NCBI RefSeq assembly: GCF_026191475.2
Contig: NZ_JAOSLC020000002.1
Span: 582,001-646,000 of the forward strand
DNA: 64,000 nt
Direction of reading: 5' to 3'
Source of the DNA: Polaribacter ponticola
Lineage (GTDB): Bacteria; Bacteroidota; Bacteroidia; Flavobacteriales; Flavobacteriaceae
Part shown: positions 37,099 through 45,102 of the stretch, piece after piece
How positions within the stretch are numbered: the first letter of the stretch is position 1
Layout: each line of letters begins with the position of its first letter
Program-made: the position numbers and the translations under genes
The notes under the pieces: generated by a model
What the model was told of the DNA's origin: nothing
What the model saw: only the letters and a program-made list of their open reading frames with translations
Database searches by the model: none

Positions 37099-37332
37099 AT
37101 GAGTAGAAAAATAAAGTTATTGTGGGATTTTAGAGGAGAAGATGCAAAAGCAACCGCTAAACATCATACTATTCATTTAAAAGAATTTGCAGAATTAGAA
37201 AACTTAAATTTTCATGAAATTGATATTCAAGAACAAAACCCAATGTTAGCTTCTGCTTTTATAACTGTTGATGAAGCTGATATGAAAACCTATAGAAATG
37301 CCTTAAAACCTCATCGTGGAGAAGTAGGATAA
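37099..37332 (+). CDS. Small conserved protein downstream of thiN
   Basis: 77 residues, soluble, His-rich: LLWDFRGEDAKATAKHHTIH is a striking conserved-looking stretch with three His. The C-terminus ends in KPHRGEVG. I recall similar small proteins next to thiN in Flavobacteriaceae but no named family. It is probably co-transcribed with thiN (eight-base gap). A metal- or nucleotide-binding role is speculative. The frame is intact. Confidence 0.7.
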   Translation: MSRKIKLLWDFRGEDAKATAKHHTIHLKEFAELENLNFHEIDIQEQNPMLASAFITVDEADMKTYRNALKPHRGEVG

Positions 37333-37363
37333 TCATCAATAAAAAACATACAAAATTGCATTT

Positions 37364-38086
37364 ATGAGAAGAATTCTCAATTTAATTACAATTTTAATTT
37401 TCTTCTTTACCATTCCTTTTTCATTTTCTCAAGAATGGAAAAACCTAAAGGATTACAAAAAACAAACAGGAAAAACTGTTCTTACCAATGGTAATTGGTT
37501 AAAAAAAGACAGATGTAAAAATTCTGAAATTTGGCAAAATGCCAACCGTTTTAACTTAACTACAGAAAAAGGCAATTTAAAATACAAGACCATTAGTCAA
37601 ATACGAGATTTCTATATTTGGTTTGATTACGAACGCAAAAAACTTGGGCACGAAATAAATGCATTCGGAGTTGCAGCAATTGTTGCAGGTCAGTTATCTA
37701 ATTTCGACAATTACTTTATTAGAACTTTTATTGTTCGCAACAAAGAAGTCATTTGGTTTGGTAACCAAGGCTCTAAAGATGTGCTTGCATTTGCATTTCC
37801 GTTAATAAAAGAAATCTATTTTTCTAAAAATCTTTTAAAAGGCGAAAAAGCGAAAGAATGGGATATTAAAAACGGAAAAATTGAACAATGCCAAATAGTT
37901 GAATCTATCTATCAGCAGTTATCTCCAAAAGCAATTCTTAAACTAGAACGAATGGCAAAAGGAAAAGGCATTTACAATTTGGGTGTAAAAAACGAATTGA
38001 AATTTGAAGGAAATATTAGAGATTGTAAAGATAGATACAAACATGCATTCACAAAATTATATCAGTTTTACAAGAATAAAAAGTAA
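37364..38086 (+). CDS. Secreted protein of unknown function
   Basis: 240 residues with a signal peptide (FTIPFSFSQ, cleavage about residue 22). The mature part is basic and mixed helical: GNWLKKDRCKNSEIWQNANR, then an amphipathic region, then GNIRDCKDRYKHAFTKLYQF at the end. Three Cys (in DRCKN, EQCQI and IRDCKD) are spaced so that a disulfide is possible in the periplasm. No family recognised. The stop is two bases from the convergent stop of the peroxiredoxin-like gene. The frame is intact. Confidence 0.7.
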   Translation: MRRILNLITILIFFFTIPFSFSQEWKNLKDYKKQTGKTVLTNGNWLKKDRCKNSEIWQNANRFNLTTEKGNLKYKTISQIRDFYIWFDYERKKLGHEINAFGVAAIVAGQLSNFDNYFIRTFIVRNKEVIWFGNQGSKDVLAFAFPLIKEIYFSKNLLKGEKAKEWDIKNGKIEQCQIVESIYQQLSPKAILKLERMAKGKGIYNLGVKNELKFEGNIRDCKDRYKHAFTKLYQFYKNKK

Positions 38087-38088
38087 AA

Positions 38089-38643
38089 TTATTTCCATTT
38101 AATACCACAACCTATACTTGGTTTTTGGTTGTCTATAGGCAATTTATTCATCAACAAATTATCTAAAGAATTTCGCATATCAAAACCTGTAACCAGCTTT
38201 CCATTTCCGGGTCTAGAATCATCTAATTGACCGTGATAAACGGTTTTTAAATCCGCATCAAAAACATAAAAATCTGGTGTGCAAGCAGCATCATATGCTT
38301 TTGCTACATCTTGTGTTTCATCATACAAATAAGGAAAAGGATACTTTTCTTCTTCTGCCAATTGCTTCATAAAATTAGGAGCATCTTGTGGGTAATTTTC
38401 AATATCATTAGCACTAATTGCAATAAAATTTATGCCTTTTTGCTGATACTCATTCGCCATTTTTACCAACTGAGCATTAACATGAATAACAAACGGACAA
38501 TGATTACAAATAAACATAATTACGGTTCCTTTTTCTCCTTTTGCGTCTTGCAAAGAAACCTGCTTATCATCAATCGTATTTAATAAATTAAAATCTGGAG
38601 CTAAAGTTCCGTTCTTAAATTCGTTTGATTCTGCTCTTGCCAT
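38089..38643 (-). CDS. Thioredoxin-fold/AhpC-TSA family redox protein
   Basis: 184 residues from MARAESNEFKNG. Thioredoxin-fold with MFICNHCPFVIH (CxxC as CNHC, about 44-47) and the cis-Pro region AACTPDFYVFDAD. This subgroup is called thioredoxin family/AhpC-TSA in Bacteroidota and likely reduces peroxides or disulfides in the cytoplasm. A longer form starting at 38673 would run into the palindromic repeat at 38668 and lacks support, so I take 38643. The frame is intact. Confidence 0.85.
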   Translation of the reverse strand: MARAESNEFKNGTLAPDFNLLNTIDDKQVSLQDAKGEKGTVIMFICNHCPFVIHVNAQLVKMANEYQQKGINFIAISANDIENYPQDAPNFMKQLAEEEKYPFPYLYDETQDVAKAYDAACTPDFYVFDADLKTVYHGQLDDSRPGNGKLVTGFDMRNSLDNLLMNKLPIDNQKPSIGCGIKWK

Positions 38644-38666
38644 ATTTTTATTATTTTTTATTAAAC

Positions 38667-38735
38667 TCGTCATTGCGAGGAACGAAGCAATCTCTTTATT
38701 TATAGGAAGATTACTTCGTAAACTAGCAATGACGA
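38667..38735. repeat. Inverted repeat, family B (CGTCATTGCGAGG type)
   Basis: The left arm CGTCATTGCGAGGAACGAAGC with AATCT and the right arm AGATTACTTCGTAAACTAGC with AATGACG are imperfect complements about 17 bases apart. It lies between two minus-strand genes (38746 and 38643). Sequences of this type recur in many Bacteroidota genomes, from memory. A degenerate half-copy is at 6064. Confidence 0.85.
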
Positions 38736-38745
38736 AATGGTTTAA

Positions 38746-39954
38746 CTATTCTGCTAACGCTTGCGCACAAATAAAACCACCTGTCCATGCATTTTGAAAG
38801 TTGAAACCACCAGTAACAGCATCAATATTTAAAACTTCACCAACAAAGAATAGATTTTCATGTTTTTTACTCTCAAAACGTTTAAAGTTAATCTCCTTTA
38901 AATCAACTCCACCAGCAGTAACAAATTCATCTTTAAAAGTAGTTCTTCCGTTTGCATTAAAAATGCCATTTGTTAATTGATTTGCTAAATTATCTAATTG
39001 CATATTATTTAAATCTGCCCAATTCTGAGTTGCTTTTATACCTGCTGTAAGTACAAAACGCTCCCACAATCTTTTAGAAACCTCTGCAAATGGAGATTTT
39101 AAAATTGCTGTTTTTCTAGGCTCCTTCTTTTTTAAATTTAATAAAACATTTAATACTTTATCGGTTGGCCTAGATAACCAATTTACTGCCACATTGTATT
39201 GGTAATTTTTATCTGCTAAAATTCTTGCGCCAAAGGCGGATAATTTTAAAACCGCGGGTCCGCTCATACCCCAATGTGTTATTAACAAAGCTCCTGAAGC
39301 TTCAAGTTTTGTCCCAACAATGTTTACAGTTGCATTTGGCACCGAAGTTCCTAACAAGTCAACTAATCTTTTATCATTAATATTAAAAGTAAACAAAGAC
39401 GGAACAGGCGCTACAACTGCATGTTCTAACGTTTCACACAATTCCCATACTTTTTTAGAACTTCCGGCAGCAATTACTATTTTATCAGCTTCAAAAACAT
39501 GTTCTTTTGTGTTGATAATCCATTTATTTTCTTGTTTACAAACTGATTTTACACCACAGTTTGTAAACACTTTAATACCTAGTTTATCAACAGCTTTTTG
39601 AAAGCAATCTATAATTGCTTGACTTGTATTTGCTTCTGGAAAAACACGATTATCATCTTCAATTTTTAAAGGAACTCCTCTATCATCAAACCATTCAAAA
39701 GTATCACCTGTCATAAACTTATGAAAAGGGCCTAATAATTCTTTTTCTCCTCTAGGATAGAATTTTACCAATTCTTTTGGCTCAAAACAAGCATGTGTAA
39801 CATTACATCTTCCACCACCAGAAATTTTAACTTTCTGTAAAACATCTTTTCCTTTTTCAAGGATAATGATCTCTAATTCCGGGTTATTTTCTTTTGCATT
39901 TATTGCTGTAAAATACCCTGCTGCTCCACCTCCAATAATTATTACTTTACTCAT
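38746..39954 (-). CDS. YhiN/HI0933-type FAD/NAD(P)-binding flavoprotein
   Basis: 402 residues. The N-terminal dinucleotide loop is GGGAAGYFTAINA (8-20), followed by the family marker KISGGGRCNVTHA (42-54) and, at the C-terminus, GFNFQNAWTGGFICAQAL, where the second FAD contact lies. HI0933-like proteins bind FAD; their reaction is unknown. It is transcribed toward the redox-protein gene across a family B palindrome and starts 122 bases downstream of the GYDIA kinase stop, with a family D repeat in between. The frame is intact. Confidence 0.9.
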   Translation of the reverse strand: MSKVIIIGGGAAGYFTAINAKENNPELEIIILEKGKDVLQKVKISGGGRCNVTHACFEPKELVKFYPRGEKELLGPFHKFMTGDTFEWFDDRGVPLKIEDDNRVFPEANTSQAIIDCFQKAVDKLGIKVFTNCGVKSVCKQENKWIINTKEHVFEADKIVIAAGSSKKVWELCETLEHAVVAPVPSLFTFNINDKRLVDLLGTSVPNATVNIVGTKLEASGALLITHWGMSGPAVLKLSAFGARILADKNYQYNVAVNWLSRPTDKVLNVLLNLKKKEPRKTAILKSPFAEVSKRLWERFVLTAGIKATQNWADLNNMQLDNLANQLTNGIFNANGRTTFKDEFVTAGGVDLKEINFKRFESKKHENLFFVGEVLNIDAVTGGFNFQNAWTGGFICAQALAE

Positions 39955-39967
39955 TTTTTTCGTTGTT

Positions 39968-40073
39968 GTCAGTTCGAGTAATTTTGTTTTTTTTTCAAAA
40001 TTACATCGAGAACTTTTGTTAAATCATTTCGATACAATTTCGTCTAAAAATGAAATCACTCGATGTGACATAC
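39968..40073. repeat. Inverted repeats, family D (TGTCA...TCGAGT type)
   Basis: TGTCAGTTCGAGTAATTTTG at the left is matched in inverse by AATGAAATCACTCGATGTGACA at the right. A smaller hairpin lies inside (TAATTTTG against CAAAATTAC). It fills the gap between the GYDIA kinase stop and the flavoprotein start, both on the minus strand. Confidence 0.7.
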
Positions 40074-40075
40074 CT

Positions 40076-41002
40076 TTATAAAACCATCTGATTATAAGTC
40101 AGTATTGTTTCAAACCCTTTATTTTTAAAATAAGCTGGTGTTTCAGAATTTCCTGTTACTAAAACAAAATCCCCGCCCCAAGCTCCTAAACTTTTTATTG
40201 CTCCGAAATAATCTGGAAATAACTTTTCTTTAACAGGTTGTAATTTAATAATTGAACTGATAATTTGTTCGTGTTCAATTATTAAGTCTTCAAATTCTTG
40301 TAATGAAATTACTTTTAAAAATTGATCAGAAATTTCTGAAATCCTTTTTATTTCTTCATCAAAATTGATATTACTTTCTCTAAATTTCGCAATTCCTTCT
40401 TTAGAATCTTGTTTCTGATTTAAGTGTACAAAAAACAAGTTTTCTTTAAAACTTGGATTGAATTCTACTTGTTCAACTACAGGGTTTTTATCTTTAATTA
40501 GATAAAAAACAGGAGTATCATTCTGTGCACAAGCAATATCATATCCACTTCCTTTAAAAGAATTCCACAATAATTTAAAAGCATCTACTTTTGCCCATGA
40601 AGCAACAGAATTTATTAAAGTTGATGAAGTTCCTAATCCCCAGTTTCTAGGAAAAGTTAGATTTGTTTTTACAACAAATCCATTTTCTGATGCTAAAAAA
40701 TTTGAATTTAAACTTTTTGCTTCTTTTAAAATATCTAACAATGTTTCTGCAATAACTTCTCCACTTCCTTCTTTATCAGAATTAAATGTACAATTAACCA
40801 AACGTAGCTTTTTTAAATCGAAAACCGCTTCAAACCAACATTCTCCAGTATTTGTAAAACTTCCCCAAATAATTTGAGGTTCTTTTATTTTTTCGACTAT
40901 TAAATTTTGACCAAATTTTGTAGGTATTGCTAAAGATTTTGCGCCATCTAAAACAAGGTATTCACCTGTTAAAAGTAATTTTCCGTTAGAGTAAAAATTC
41001 AT
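40076..41002 (-). CDS. GYDIA-family GHMP kinase
   Basis: 308 residues. The opening NGKLLLTGEYLVLDG (6-20), phosphate loop RNWGLGTSSTLIN (119-131), GSGYDIACAQNDTPVFY (151-167) and SLGAWGGDFVLV near the C-terminus place it in the GHMP superfamily and give the family name GYDIA. The start overlaps the stop of HMG-CoA reductase by one base, so they are coupled, and a mevalonate kinase and mvaD are found 9 kb away. No classical phosphomevalonate kinase is visible in the window, so this enzyme is a good candidate for that step. This is inferred from position and fold, not shown. Confidence 0.85.
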   Translation of the reverse strand: MNFYSNGKLLLTGEYLVLDGAKSLAIPTKFGQNLIVEKIKEPQIIWGSFTNTGECWFEAVFDLKKLRLVNCTFNSDKEGSGEVIAETLLDILKEAKSLNSNFLASENGFVVKTNLTFPRNWGLGTSSTLINSVASWAKVDAFKLLWNSFKGSGYDIACAQNDTPVFYLIKDKNPVVEQVEFNPSFKENLFFVHLNQKQDSKEGIAKFRESNINFDEEIKRISEISDQFLKVISLQEFEDLIIEHEQIISSIIKLQPVKEKLFPDYFGAIKSLGAWGGDFVLVTGNSETPAYFKNKGFETILTYNQMVL

Positions 41003-42735
41003 TAAAGAAGATTAAACTGTTTAAAATGATGTGTAAAATGTTTTACCTGAAACTTTTTCCAATATTCGAAATCTAATGTTCCAAAAAACGGATGCACTAT
41101 ACTCCTATTTTTATCATCAGTAAAAACCTTAACAAAAAATGCCACTTGATTTATCAAATCATCTATAGCTTCTTCTATAGAATCAAATTTTAATTCATTA
41201 GGGTCTTCTGCTAAAAAAGAGGCTTTAAAACCAGATTGTAATTCATTTTCAGTATTTAAAAATGGCATTCTACGAGCTGCTTTATCATCAGAAACAAAAA
41301 TATCTACTTTCCAATTACCATTTGCTATTTGTGTTACTGCACTTAAATGCTCTACCATTTGTTGTGCATTCATTTTTCCAAAAACAGCTTCAGAACCTGG
41401 ATTTAAAGTAGATAATTGTTTTCTAACATTCTGTTCATCTAAAAAATCTACCCAATTAATTTTTGGTTTTCTTAAAGAATTTAATTTTTCTACAACTGCA
41501 GAATGTGTAACAGTTCTTTTATCAAAATAACTAGTAATTATTTCTTTTTCGGTTTCTGTGGCGTTAAACTGATTTAAGATATTCTGCAAATGCATTTTCA
41601 TATGTCCGTGCTGAATTCCTTTAGTAGTTAAAGCTCTAAGAGCTGCAAAATTTTGTGCTAAACCTGCAGCTGCCATAATTTGCATTAACGTTCTTGCTGA
41701 AGGTTTTTGTAACATTTCTAAAGATAATTTTGCCATAGGATGTAAAGCGGTTAAACCGCCAACAGTTCCTAAAGCTAAAGGAATTTCTATCCAAAATTTA
41801 AAAATACCCTCATCTATAGAACAATGAGACAAACTAGAATATTCACCAGATCTTGCTGCATACGCATGCGCTCCGGCTTCTACTGCTCTAAAATCGTTAC
41901 CAGTTGCTAAAACAACGGCATCAATTCCGTTCATAATTCCTTTATTATGTGTAACAGCTCTGTAAGGTTCTACCTCAGCTATTTTTACAGCTTGATAAAA
42001 TTTCTCTGCAAATTTCTGTGGATTTTCTCCTCCTAATTCATCAATTTCACAACTTACTTCTGCTCTTACCAAACACTCAGGAACAAAATTTGACAAAATA
42101 CTCATTACAATTTCAATGTCTTCCTTTTCAAACTTTTTTGCAATTGCTTCTAAGCAAGAGTTAATAAAGTTTGCTCCCATTGAATCTTTCGTTTCAAAGG
42201 TTACATGTAATTGATAGTAATTTTGTAGTTTCTCTGTTTTATCAATTAATTTAATATCTAAAATTCCGCCACCACGCTTTTCCATATTTTTAGTAATGGA
42301 AGCTGTAGCTGCAAATAATTCTGTTTTATTCTGATTAAAATAGTTTTCTAAATCGGTTTTATTACCAGCAAACATAAAATGAACTTGTCCTATTTTTGTA
42401 GTACCTAAAACAGTGGTTTTAAACCCGCCTCTTGTGCTCCAAAATTTACCTACTAAAGAAGCAGCAGCAACTACAGAACTTTCTTCTACAACCATAGGTA
42501 TTACATATTCTCTACCGTTAATTACAAAATTAGGCGCAACACCGTAAGGCATATAAAAATTAGAAATTGTATTTTCTATAAAATCATCGTGCAATTCTTG
42601 TAAATCTGTATCAATATTCCAATATTGCTTAATAATATTTACCGTGTCCGATTGATTATGGAAGTAGTTCTTAGTTAACCAATCAATTTTTTCTTCTTTG
42701 GTAAACTTTGAAAAACCAGATATAATTTTGCTCAT
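41002..42735 (-). CDS. HMG-CoA reductase (class II type) fused to a C-terminal DinB/DUF1569-like domain
   Basis: 577 residues. Residues 1-420 form an HMG-CoA reductase with all class II catalytic residues in place: Glu84 (VVEESSVVAAAS), Lys265 (HNKGIMNG), Asp281 (GNDFRAVEAGAHAYA) and His378 (GIQHGHMKMH). It makes mevalonate from HMG-CoA or, in reverse, degrades it. After a linker (421-445) a helical domain (446-577) follows with His463 (MVEHL), VHPFFGTLDFEYW, and His566, 569 and 570 (KHFTHH), the metal-site pattern of DinB-like proteins and close to the free DUF1569 protein at 27740. The frame is continuous with no homopolymer break at the junction. A promoter lies at 42761. Confidence 0.9.
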   Translation of the reverse strand: MSKIISGFSKFTKEEKIDWLTKNYFHNQSDTVNIIKQYWNIDTDLQELHDDFIENTISNFYMPYGVAPNFVINGREYVIPMVVEESSVVAAASLVGKFWSTRGGFKTTVLGTTKIGQVHFMFAGNKTDLENYFNQNKTELFAATASITKNMEKRGGGILDIKLIDKTEKLQNYYQLHVTFETKDSMGANFINSCLEAIAKKFEKEDIEIVMSILSNFVPECLVRAEVSCEIDELGGENPQKFAEKFYQAVKIAEVEPYRAVTHNKGIMNGIDAVVLATGNDFRAVEAGAHAYAARSGEYSSLSHCSIDEGIFKFWIEIPLALGTVGGLTALHPMAKLSLEMLQKPSARTLMQIMAAAGLAQNFAALRALTTKGIQHGHMKMHLQNILNQFNATETEKEIITSYFDKRTVTHSAVVEKLNSLRKPKINWVDFLDEQNVRKQLSTLNPGSEAVFGKMNAQQMVEHLSAVTQIANGNWKVDIFVSDDKAARRMPFLNTENELQSGFKASFLAEDPNELKFDSIEEAIDDLINQVAFFVKVFTDDKNRSIVHPFFGTLDFEYWKKFQVKHFTHHFKQFNLL

Positions 42736-42760
42736 TTAAGTTATTATAAAGGATCAACAA

Positions 42761-42768
42761 CAAATATA
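42761..42768 (-). promoter_or_regulatory. Bacteroidota -7 box of the HMG-CoA reductase/GYDIA operon
   Basis: CAAATATA (TATATTTG on the coding strand), an exact TAnnTTTG match, 26 bases upstream of the ATG at 42735. Confidence 0.6.
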
Positions 42769-42878
42769 ATTTAAACCTTTTGAAATATATGACATAATCA
42801 AGTTTTCTCTGTTTTTGAGCTATTTTTTGCGGATTTTTACGTAAACTTGGCAAACTTTTATCAAATACAAAGTAACAA

Positions 42879-45098
42879 ATGAAAAAAATATTCATTTTAG
42901 CAACCATAGCACTTTTAATTGGTTGTAAAGAAAATACAGACTCTTCTGCAAAATTAACTACTGGAACTAAAGAAATTACACTCGAAAAAATTTGGGATGG
43001 AACATTCTCTCCAAAAAGAATGAATGCTTTAAATTCTATGAATGGCAATTTTTATTCTTTATTAAATACTGATAAAGAAACAAAAGCAACCACAGTAGAC
43101 AAATATAGTTATGCTACTTTAGAAAAAATTGAAACGATTGTAAGTAGTGCTAACTTAAAAGAATTAGAAAATTTCTCTTCTTATAGTTTTAATAACGATG
43201 AAACTAAAATTATTTTAGGAACCAATTTCGAAAAAATTTTTAGGCATTCATATAAAGGTACTTTTTATGCCTATGATATCGCTTCTAAAAAAATAAGCTT
43301 AATTGGTAAAGAAATTCAAGAACCTGTTTTTTCTCCTGATAACAAAAAGGTTGCATATGCTAAAGACAATAATCTTTTTATTAAAGATTTTTCTAGAAAT
43401 AAAATAACTCAAGTTACTAAAGATGGAAAAAAGAACAGCATTATAAACGGAATTACAGACTGGGTTTACGAAGAAGAATTTGCTTTTGTAAGAGCTTTTG
43501 AATGGAGCAAAAACAGTAAACATTTAGCTTATTTACGATTTGATGAAAGCAATGTTCCTACTTTTTCTATGGATATGGTTGGTAAAGGTAACTATCCAGA
43601 TCAACAAGTTTTTAAATACCCTAAAGCTGGAGAAAAAAATGCAAATGTTACTTTACACATGTATTCAGTTTCTTCTAGAAACAGTAAAAAAATAGCATTA
43701 GGAAAATATGAATACATCCCTAGAATTAAATGGTCTAATGATGCAGATGTTTTAGTAGCAACTACGCTAAATCGTCATCAAAATAATTTAAAGTTATATA
43801 AAGTGAACGCTTTAAGAGCTAACTCTACTTTATTACTAAACGAGACAGATAAGGCATATATAGACATCACTAACAACCTTACTTTTTTAAATGATAATAG
43901 TTTTATTTGGACTAGCGAAAAGGATGGCTATAATCATATTTATCATTACGATTTTAACGGAAAACTAATCAACCAAATTACAAAAGGAGATTGGGAAGTA
44001 ACTAGGTATTACGGATTTAATAAGAGTAAAAAAACAATTTATTATCAATCTGTAGAAACAGGATCTACAAACAGAGGCGTTTATTCTATTGGTTTAGATG
44101 GACAAAATAAAAAGTTACTTAGTAATGAAAACGGACAGAATACTGCAGCGTTTAGTAAAAACTTAAACTACTTTATCAATACTTTTTCATCTTCAGAAAT
44201 ACCACCAATTTACTCTCTTTTTTCTGGTGAAGGAGAAATGTTAAAAGTGATAAAGGATAATACTGAATTAAAAGAGGAATTAGAAGATTATAAAATGAGT
44301 CCTAAAGAGTTTTCTACAATTAACATTAATGGAAACGATTTGAATATGTGGATGGTAAAACCTGCAGATTTTAATGAGAATAAAAAATACCCAATGTTAA
44401 TGTTCCAATATTCTGGACCTGGTTCTCAACAAGTTGGTAACAAATGGAATGCTGCTAATGATTATTGGCACAATATGCTAGCACAACAAGGAATGATTGT
44501 GGTTTGTGTTGATGGACGTGGAACTGGTTTTAAAGGTGCTGAATTTAAAAAATCGACATACCTAAATTTGGTAAAGTATGAAACGGAAGATCAAATTGCT
44601 GCTGCTAAAAAACTAGCAGAACGTTCTTATATTGATGAAAATAATATTGGTATTTGGGGTTGGTCTTTTGGCGGACACATGAGTACAAATGCATTGCTTA
44701 AAGGAAGCGATATCTTTACTACTGCAATTGCTGTAGCACCTGTTACTTCTTGGCGTTTTTATGACACAGTTTATACAGAACGTTTTTTAAGAACTCCACA
44801 AGAAAACCCATCTGGTTATGATGATAATTCTCCTGTAAATTATGCCGAAAAATTAAAAGGAAATTATTTACTTGTTCATGGTACTGGAGATGATAATGTA
44901 CATGTACAAAATTCTTATAGAATGATAAATTCTCTTATTGAGGCAAACAAACAGTTTGATATGTTTATTGTACCAGACAGAACTCACGGAATTTACAAAG
45001 GGAAAAATACTCGTTTGAATTTGTATACTAAAATGACAAACTTCATTCATGAGAATTTAAATAAAAAATCAAACAAATCAATAGAAATTAAAGGATAA
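42879..45098 (+). CDS. S9 family dipeptidyl peptidase IV-like lipoprotein
   Basis: 739 residues. A lipoprotein signal (LIGCKEN, Cys16) leads an eight-bladed beta-propeller (about 30-470) and an alpha/beta hydrolase domain (about 480-739). The catalytic Ser is residue 596 in GIWGWSFGGHMS; the Asp is in GTGDDNVHVQN; the His in PDRTHGIY near 706. DPP-IV-like enzymes release X-Pro dipeptides. Five bases later comes a POT transporter, followed by a second one, giving a compact peptide-scavenging set: cleave peptides at the envelope, then import di- and tripeptides. The frame is intact. Confidence 0.93.
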   Translation: MKKIFILATIALLIGCKENTDSSAKLTTGTKEITLEKIWDGTFSPKRMNALNSMNGNFYSLLNTDKETKATTVDKYSYATLEKIETIVSSANLKELENFSSYSFNNDETKIILGTNFEKIFRHSYKGTFYAYDIASKKISLIGKEIQEPVFSPDNKKVAYAKDNNLFIKDFSRNKITQVTKDGKKNSIINGITDWVYEEEFAFVRAFEWSKNSKHLAYLRFDESNVPTFSMDMVGKGNYPDQQVFKYPKAGEKNANVTLHMYSVSSRNSKKIALGKYEYIPRIKWSNDADVLVATTLNRHQNNLKLYKVNALRANSTLLLNETDKAYIDITNNLTFLNDNSFIWTSEKDGYNHIYHYDFNGKLINQITKGDWEVTRYYGFNKSKKTIYYQSVETGSTNRGVYSIGLDGQNKKLLSNENGQNTAAFSKNLNYFINTFSSSEIPPIYSLFSGEGEMLKVIKDNTELKEELEDYKMSPKEFSTININGNDLNMWMVKPADFNENKKYPMLMFQYSGPGSQQVGNKWNAANDYWHNMLAQQGMIVVCVDGRGTGFKGAEFKKSTYLNLVKYETEDQIAAAKKLAERSYIDENNIGIWGWSFGGHMSTNALLKGSDIFTTAIAVAPVTSWRFYDTVYTERFLRTPQENPSGYDDNSPVNYAEKLKGNYLLVHGTGDDNVHVQNSYRMINSLIEANKQFDMFIVPDRTHGIYKGKNTRLNLYTKMTNFIHENLNKKSNKSIEIKG

Positions 45099-45102
45099 AC
45101 TT

